Of a stretch of 64,000 nucleotides of DNA, positions 58,765 through 64,000 are shown piece by piece. Origin of the DNA: JBLZUR01 sp048565625 (GTDB taxonomy: Bacteria; Pseudomonadota; Alphaproteobacteria; Sphingomonadales; Sphingomonadaceae); contig NZ_JBLZUR010000002.1 of assembly GCF_048565625.1 (NCBI RefSeq), positions 1,612,001 through 1,676,000 of the forward strand, in the 5' to 3' direction. Made by a program: the position numbers and the translations under genes. The notes under the pieces were generated by a model. That model was not told the origin of the DNA, searched no databases, and saw only the letters and a program-made list of their open reading frames with translations. Position 1 is the stretch's first letter, and each line of letters starts with the position of its first letter.

Positions 58765-58997
58765 GTAGCGGCTCCTCCAGCGCTCCCCGCCGGTCAGCCG
58801 GCGTGATTCGTGACTATTTCGCTCAGCGGATGGACAATTCCAACTTCCGCAAACAGTTGAAAGGCGTACTCCGGCCCTTCGCCGAGAACCCGTACGCGCT
58901 CATCAAGTCCCGAAAGCGTACCAGAGTCGTGATGCGGGGACGGACCCGACCTGTCGCCTTCATATTCGAGAACTTCCGTTCCTTCGACCGTTCTTGA
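58761..58997 (+). CDS. Hypothetical small basic protein, second of a coupled pair
   Basis: 78 residues, basic (many Arg and Lys), containing GVIRDYFAQRMDNSNFRKQL and YALIKSRKRTRVVMRGRTRP. Not recognised. It overlaps the preceding gene by 4 bases. Its last codons run into the remains of an ANTAR response regulator gene, so its natural C-terminus may have been replaced at a junction. Confidence 0.4.
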   Translation: MSSGSSSAPRRSAGVIRDYFAQRMDNSNFRKQLKGVLRPFAENPYALIKSRKRTRVVMRGRTRPVAFIFENFRSFDRS

Positions 58998-59330
58998 AGA
59001 TGGCCTACGCGAAGGCCGGTAGGACGACGTCCGCCTATTCCCGCCTTACGGAACTTTCGTGGCGATGATCGAGCGAATGGCGCGATGTCGTACTCATCCG
59101 TCTGAGTAATCCCAGCCGACACGCTGGAGGAGATGCTGACGGTCAGCCGGGCGCTGCCGAATCCGATTGCCATGTTCGTGGACCAGTCCGATGATACGAT
59201 GATCGAGGCGGCGATCGCCGTCGGCATTTCGGCCCATGGGATGCGTAAGAAGCAAGTCAAGCCGATCATCAACCTTGCGGTCAGCGCTTCAATGCCTTCG
59301 CCCGGACGCAGGCTGCTCCGCGCACATCCT
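58978..59330 (+). pseudogene. ANTAR/NasT-like response regulator remnant
   Basis: Reading across frames gives the receiver half of a NasT-type regulator: VLEDGLREGR with a stop, then DDVRLFP; a shift, then DVVLI; a shift, then DTLEEMLTVSRALPNPIAMF, VDQSDDTMIEAAIAVGISA; a deletion of about four codons, then GMRKKQVKPIINLAV; a shift, then RFNAFARTQ. At least three frameshifts, a stop and a deletion; the ANTAR RNA-binding helices are gone. Intact NasT relieves termination in nitrate-assimilation leaders. The longest intact piece (59133 onward, about 60 residues) should not be annotated as a gene. Confidence 0.75.
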
Positions 59331-59521
59331 CTTCGATCACGATCTGGTCGAAACGTTACTCCTGAAGACCCGCAGCCGAAAGCCGGATCAGCCCAGAGGC
59401 ACAACAATCCGGCCTGTCCAGCGCGGGCATAAGCATCACGGTCTACCTACCCGCCAGTGCGCCACGGTTTCCCGGAAGATCTCGTGTTCCGCATCGAAGA
59501 TCAGGCGGTCCTGGAGGCGGC

Positions 59522-61057
59522 TCAGGCTGCCGCCGCGACCTTGGTGCGAAACTCCTCGACCAATTTTCTCTTCATCAACTTGCCGGTCGGCTCACGCGGC
59601 AACTCATCACGGAATTCGAAAGCCCGGGGGGTCTTTACTCCGCCGAGCGCCGACCGGATGTAGTCGCACAGCTCGTTTCCGAGCGGGATGCCGGCCTGCA
59701 CCCCTGCGGCGGGTTGCACGATCGCGAGAACCCGTTCGCCCATCTCCTCATCGGGTACTCCGATCACCGCCGCGTCCGCTACCTTCGGATGGGCGACGAG
59801 GCAGTTCTCGATCTCCTGGGGGTAGATGTTGACCCCACCTGAAATGATCATGAAGCTTTTGCGGTCGGTCAGGAAGAGATAGCCATCCTCATCGATCCGG
59901 CCGATATCGCCCAACGTCGCCCAACCGTTTCGATCATAAGCCTTAGCCGTCTTCTCGGGATCGTTGTGGTACTGGAATGCTGGCCCATTCGCGAAGAACA
60001 CATTCCCTTCGCTTCCCACGGGCAGCTCGTTGCCGTCATCGTCGGTGATCTTTACGGTTCCGAGCACAGCCTTCCCCACAGAGCCGGGCTTCGCGAGCCA
60101 CTCCGACGACGTCAGCGCGGTGATGCCGCACTGTTCGGTGCCGGAGTAGTACTCATGCAGGATCGGTCCCCACCAATCGATCATGGCCTGCTTTATCGGC
60201 ACCGGACAGGGTGCCGCGGCATGAACGACCGCCCGCAGGCTCGAATGATCGTAGCGTGCACGCGTGTCATCCGGCAGCTTCAGCAAACGAACGAAGTGCG
60301 TCGGGACGAAGGTCGCATGTGTGACCCTGAACTGCTCTATGTGCTTCAGCGTCTGCTCGGCATCGAAGTGCCGCATGACGACCACCGTCCCGCCGAGCCG
60401 GTGCACGGTCATCGCCCAGCGCAAGGGTGCCGCGTGGTACAGTGGAGAGGTCGACAGATAGATGGTGTCGGCGCCCATGCCATAGAGCGACGTGCCCATG
60501 GTCATCAGGGGAGTTGGGTGATCGATCCCGCCCTCAGGAAGCGGGAACTTCACCCCTTTCGGGCGGCCCGTCGTGCCTGAAGAGTAGAGCATGTCGGTGC
60601 CCGGCGCCTGGTCGCTTATCGGACTGGTCGGATAAGGGCTGGCCAGATCGCTCCACGAGCGTGCGACGATCGATTCCTTCTGCCAAGCGAACAGTCGGAG
60701 GTCGGACGTATCGAGCAGCGCCTGCTCCGCCAGAGGGAGGTAGGCGTCGCTGGCGACAAGCAGCTTTGCGCCGCAATCGCGGGCGATATACGCGACGTCC
60801 GCCGCACTCAGCTTGTTCGAGATGGACGTGAGATATAGGCCCGCTCGTTGCGCAGCGAGACCGAGGACAAACACCTCGACAGCATTATCGAACAGGGTTG
60901 CGACCACATCCCCGCGCTGCATGCCAAGGGCGCGCAGCGCGTGCGCCGAACGATTCGACTGGGCATCCAGCGTCCAGTAATCCATCGCTTGGCCGGTCTC
61001 GGCGATGATGATCGCAGGTTTCTGCGGCGAACTCAGGGCGTGCATCGACGGATGCAT
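59522..61057 (-). CDS. AMP-dependent acyl-CoA synthetase
   Basis: 511 residues with the adenylate-forming signatures MLYSSGTTGRPKGVKFPLPE (ATP loop), HEYYSGTEQCGITALT, GWATLGDIGRIDEDGYLFLT and the catalytic Lys in LPREPTGKLMKRKL. It activates a carboxylic acid to its CoA thioester via an acyl-AMP. It resembles sphingomonad enzymes placed in pathways for long-chain, steroid or aromatic acids, but the substrate is not inferable. AGGAG lies eight bases before the ATG. Divergent from the TonB receptor across 209 bases. Confidence 0.92.
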   Translation of the reverse strand: MHPSMHALSSPQKPAIIIAETGQAMDYWTLDAQSNRSAHALRALGMQRGDVVATLFDNAVEVFVLGLAAQRAGLYLTSISNKLSAADVAYIARDCGAKLLVASDAYLPLAEQALLDTSDLRLFAWQKESIVARSWSDLASPYPTSPISDQAPGTDMLYSSGTTGRPKGVKFPLPEGGIDHPTPLMTMGTSLYGMGADTIYLSTSPLYHAAPLRWAMTVHRLGGTVVVMRHFDAEQTLKHIEQFRVTHATFVPTHFVRLLKLPDDTRARYDHSSLRAVVHAAAPCPVPIKQAMIDWWGPILHEYYSGTEQCGITALTSSEWLAKPGSVGKAVLGTVKITDDDGNELPVGSEGNVFFANGPAFQYHNDPEKTAKAYDRNGWATLGDIGRIDEDGYLFLTDRKSFMIISGGVNIYPQEIENCLVAHPKVADAAVIGVPDEEMGERVLAIVQPAAGVQAGIPLGNELCDYIRSALGGVKTPRAFEFRDELPREPTGKLMKRKLVEEFRTKVAAAA

Positions 61058-61266
61058 TTAGAAGCTCCTCTCTCATCTCTTTAGCTCGGGTACTTCCGGC
61101 GGCTTACGAGACCTCAGTCGCTGCACACGCACAAGGAGCGCGCAAGATTTGTTAAAACTAGGAGCAATCCCGTGCAAAGCCAGCAGCGCCGCCTCTCGCT
61201 AGGTAAAGCTCGACCCGACGACCTTCAGAGCTTCGCGCCCGACGAAGCGTTTCATCAGGAGAGGTT

Positions 61267-63543
61267 ATGATTTCTCGTATGTATCCATGTTCGCTGCTGG
61301 TCATCCTCACCGCGACAGTCGCGACATCGGCACTCGCACAAACGACGCAGTCTGTCGGCACCAGCATGCCGCAAACCCCGGCGACGCAGGCTCGCAACGG
61401 TGATGCGGCGCAGGACGCGGGCGACATCGTCGTGACCGCGCAGCGTCGTCAGCAATCCGTGCTCCAGGTGCCGTTGGCGATCTCCGCCGTGTCCGGGCAA
61501 GGCCTCGCGACCAAGGGGATCACTGATTCCGCTCAGCTGGCAACTGCGGTCCCGAACCTTCAGGTGAACAGCGCCTATGGCAACACGCAGCCGAACTTCT
61601 CGCTGCGCGGCATCAGCGTCGCCAACGAATACAATTCCAACCAGGCCTCCCCGGTCGGCGTCTACATGGACGACGTCTATCTCGCGAGCCGCACGGCGCA
61701 CGGCATGGGGCTCTACGATCTCGATCGGGTCGAGGTCCTGCGCGGGCCGCAGGGCACGCTGTTCGGCCGCAACACGACCGGCGGCGCGATCAACTTCATA
61801 ACCAAGCAGCCGACGCTGTCCGGTACGCAAGGCTACCTTCAGGCGGGCTACGGCAACTACGACACCTGGTCGGCACAGGGTGCGGTCGAGACCACGGTCG
61901 TAGAGGACCAGGTGGGCCTGCGGGTCGCCGGCAACTTCGAGAAGGGCGACGGCAAGTTCAACAACGTTTTCCCAGGGGGGCGAGATCCGAACTCCGTGAA
62001 CAAGCTGCAGGGTCGCGCATCGCTGCGCATCCGTCCCGGCAACGGGCCGCTCGATATCAAGCTGCAAGTTTTCGGCGGACGTGACCGGGGCACGCAGGCA
62101 CCCGTTTACGGTCTGCTGCCCTTCCGGGATGGTCGCAGCTTCTACGAAGTGAATGAGAACCGGGTGGGTCTCAACAAGACCTCGGCATATGGTGCAACGG
62201 CGAACATCGCGTACGAGCTGTCCGACGCCCTCAAGCTGACGTCGATCACCAATTATGGTGGCGGCAAGCAGAACCTCACCCAGGCTGCGGATGGCTCGCC
62301 GCTCGACGTTCTCGACATCACTTGGCGCTCGAACTTCCGCCAGTTCAGCGAGGAGGCTCGGCTGAACTATGAAGGCGATTCGCTGAAGCTTGTCGCCGGT
62401 GGGTTTTACGGCTGGGATCGGACCGTCACCCGTAACACGTTCAACATCGGCGGCGCGATCGCGCCGGGTGTGAATGGCGGCTTCGACCAGACCTATCGGC
62501 AGGTGCGCCGTTCCTACGCGATCTTCGCACAGGGCGACTACGACCTGACGAGCAGGCTCGTGGCGACCATCGGCCTTCGGTACACTTGGGATCGTTCCCG
62601 CTACGAAGATGGGCGCGCGTATCTCTTCGCCGGTGACGTTGACGGCCCACAGACCCCGCTTGCCACGACGGTCCCTTGTGCAGGCGTGCCGGGGACATGC
62701 GCCTATGATCCCGCTGCCCGCCTTGAACTCTCCGGCAAGAACAATGCGCTCACCGGCCGCGCAGCCCTGAGCTACACCTTCGACAACGGTCAGCTGATCT
62801 ACGCAAGCTATAGCCGCGGCTATCGCTCGGGTGCGTTCAACGGCGGCAGCTATACGTCATCTTCGGGCATCAACTATGTGAGCCCGGAGAAGGTCGATGC
62901 CTATGAAGTGGGTGCGAAAGGACGCTTCCTGGATCGCGCGCTGACGCTCTCCGCAGCAGCATTCTACTACAACTACAAGGACCAGCAGGTTCAGGATCTG
63001 AGACCGGGCCCGGTCAATATCCTCGTCAACGCGCCCAAGTCAGAGGTCTACGGTGCGGAGGCGGAGGCGAGTTTCCGCGTTGCTCCAGGTCTGACGCTGA
63101 ACGGGTCGGTCGGCTATCTCCATGCAACCTACAAGGAGTTGATCCTTCAGGGAACCGACCTCGGCGGCAACGACCTTCCGTTCGCGCCGCGCTGGACCGC
63201 CCAGGCAGGCTTCGACTGGACGATGCTCAAGATCGCAGATGGAGACCTGACGCTCTCGCCGACCGTCAGCTATTTCAGCCGGCAGTTCTTCTCACCCTTC
63301 AACAGCGACAATGCGGCGGGTACAGGGCAGATCAACGGTGAACTGGCCCAAGGCAGCTATGCGAAGATCAACGGCACGCTGGCGTGGACGCTCGGTAACC
63401 TCACCCTGCGGGCGTGGGTCAACAACCTGACTAACCGTAAGACGCTCGGCTACGGGCTGGACCTGCGTGGTGCCGGCTTCCCCTACAACTTCCTCGTCCC
63501 TCCGTTCGACGAGTTCGAACCTCGCAAATCAAGCCATCTTTGA
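61267..63543 (+). CDS. TonB-dependent receptor
   Basis: 758 residues. Signal peptide (residues 1-24), TonB box region with GDIVVTAQRRQQSVLQVPLA, plug with VGVYMDDVYLASRTAHG and RVEVLRGPQGTLFGRNTTGG, then the barrel with typical LIYASYSRGYRSGAFNGG and GAEAEASFRVAPGLTLNGS. This is the large sphingomonad class that imports diverse organic substrates. Unusually, the C-terminus (FLVPPFDEFEPRKSSHL) lacks the final aromatic residue of the barrel insertion signal. AGGAG lies before the ATG. Context suggests uptake of the substrate activated by the neighbouring synthetase. Confidence 0.92.
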   Translation: MISRMYPCSLLVILTATVATSALAQTTQSVGTSMPQTPATQARNGDAAQDAGDIVVTAQRRQQSVLQVPLAISAVSGQGLATKGITDSAQLATAVPNLQVNSAYGNTQPNFSLRGISVANEYNSNQASPVGVYMDDVYLASRTAHGMGLYDLDRVEVLRGPQGTLFGRNTTGGAINFITKQPTLSGTQGYLQAGYGNYDTWSAQGAVETTVVEDQVGLRVAGNFEKGDGKFNNVFPGGRDPNSVNKLQGRASLRIRPGNGPLDIKLQVFGGRDRGTQAPVYGLLPFRDGRSFYEVNENRVGLNKTSAYGATANIAYELSDALKLTSITNYGGGKQNLTQAADGSPLDVLDITWRSNFRQFSEEARLNYEGDSLKLVAGGFYGWDRTVTRNTFNIGGAIAPGVNGGFDQTYRQVRRSYAIFAQGDYDLTSRLVATIGLRYTWDRSRYEDGRAYLFAGDVDGPQTPLATTVPCAGVPGTCAYDPAARLELSGKNNALTGRAALSYTFDNGQLIYASYSRGYRSGAFNGGSYTSSSGINYVSPEKVDAYEVGAKGRFLDRALTLSAAAFYYNYKDQQVQDLRPGPVNILVNAPKSEVYGAEAEASFRVAPGLTLNGSVGYLHATYKELILQGTDLGGNDLPFAPRWTAQAGFDWTMLKIADGDLTLSPTVSYFSRQFFSPFNSDNAAGTGQINGELAQGSYAKINGTLAWTLGNLTLRAWVNNLTNRKTLGYGLDLRGAGFPYNFLVPPFDEFEPRKSSHL

Positions 63544-63552
63544 TGAACGAGT

Positions 63553-64000
63553 TCACGAACGCGGGGATAATCCATGGACCAGCACATCGACAAGCGTGGC
63601 TGCGACCTCCTCTACGCTCATTTTCCCTTTGGGATCATGCCACTTCGCCGGCCAGTTCAGCGCGCCGGCCAATGCGAAAGCGGTCATCTTCACATCCGCC
63701 GACGCGATCGATCCGTCCTTCATGCCTTCCTCGATCAAGGTTCTCATGGCGCGGTCGATCTTCGCTTTTAAAGCCCTGAAGTGCTCGCGGCCGTTTTCCG
63801 AAAGAGCGGAGTCGTCGGTGCGAATGACACACCGCCCGAAATCGTCCATGTTGATCTCGGCATATCGCCGCAAGAAAGCCGTCAGCTTCGCAAGGCCCGT
63901 ACCCGCTTCGACCTGAGCATCGGCAGCGGCTTGGTGAAGCATCTCAAGCCCGCGCGTCACGCATTCAAGGAGAACCTGCTCCTTGTTGCCGAGATATCGA
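63553..64000 (-). CDS. TetR-family transcriptional regulator, C-terminal part (cut by window edge)
   Basis: About 149 residues, open to the right edge. The visible N-terminal end RYLGNKEQVLLECV is the last helix of a TetR HTH (YxYFxxKExLL). The rest is a ligand-binding domain (TAFLRRYAEINMDDFGRCVI, MRTLIEEGMKDGSIAS, ALNWPAKWHDPKG). It is convergent with the TonB receptor, 9 bases apart, and is the likely regulator of the receptor/acyl-CoA synthetase pair. Confidence 0.85.
   Translation of the reverse strand, partial: RYLGNKEQVLLECVTRGLEMLHQAAADAQVEAGTGLAKLTAFLRRYAEINMDDFGRCVIRTDDSALSENGREHFRALKAKIDRAMRTLIEEGMKDGSIASADVKMTAFALAGALNWPAKWHDPKGKMSVEEVAATLVDVLVHGLSPRS

Noticed and set aside
59133..59432. 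99-codon plus-strand frame as a gene
   Set aside because: It contains only part of a NasT receiver domain followed by out-of-frame sequence; treated as a pseudogene piece.

Overview
The window is high-GC alphaproteobacterial chromosome. Protein style (PaoABC oxidoreductase, TonB-dependent receptors, a DUF6356 protein, class II DAHP synthase) and several dense palindromic intergenic repeat families point to the Sphingomonadaceae, probably Sphingomonas or a close relative. Most of it is ordinary core genome. I see no rRNA, no CRISPR array and no complete IS element; one tRNA is present.

Layout. 1-9300: a glycosyltransferase fragment, cytochrome b561, then a long minus-strand run (frameshifted quinone oxidoreductase, panB, YfgM-like, bamB, der, TusA-like, Hpt), followed by ferredoxin-NADP reductase, a YffB-type ArsC protein and Ogt. 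9339-13131: a paoABC-type molybdenum aldehyde oxidoreductase operon whose large subunit is frameshifted. 13225-18791: guaA, a glycine-zipper protein, a soluble chemoreceptor-like protein with reversed domain order, and a prolyl oligopeptidase. 18867-21514: an isolated rpsM-rpsK-rpoA-rplQ operon. 21811-30060: envelope and accessory genes (outer-membrane protein, alcohol dehydrogenase, acyltransferase, GNAT, AEC transporter, siderophore-type receptor with a Fur-like box). 30363-38890: rpoB-rpoC with a clear terminator.

39000-46000 is the most interesting part. A LOV-histidine kinase-receiver hybrid, a GH130-GH13-GT4 carbohydrate operon and a peroxiredoxin each sit behind a motif that matches, or nearly matches, the general-stress sigma factor EcfG promoter (GGAAC-N16/17-CGTT). 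The GH13 gene carries a nested palindromic repeat placed in frame directly after its start codon and a second, different palindrome near its 3' end. A MerC-type membrane protein next door has a Zur-like box over its -10 region and may be translated from a leaderless mRNA.

46045-55315 returns to core genes: ubiA, pmbA, degP, hflC/hflK, mrp, a CoA-binding protein and DAHP synthase. tRNA-Glu(CUC) at 55530-55605 marks the edge of a lower-GC degenerate island, about 55606-59500. It holds an excisionase-like HTH protein, a self-inhibited Fic enzyme, an overlapping pair of small conserved genes, an unknown translationally coupled pair, and the wreck of an ANTAR (NasT-like) response regulator. No integrase is visible. 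The right end has an accessory catabolic module: acyl-CoA synthetase, divergent TonB-dependent receptor and a TetR regulator cut by the window edge.

Two single-base frameshifts (about 7329 and 11002) may be real mutations or assembly errors. All calls come from reading sequence and recalling families; no database search was run.
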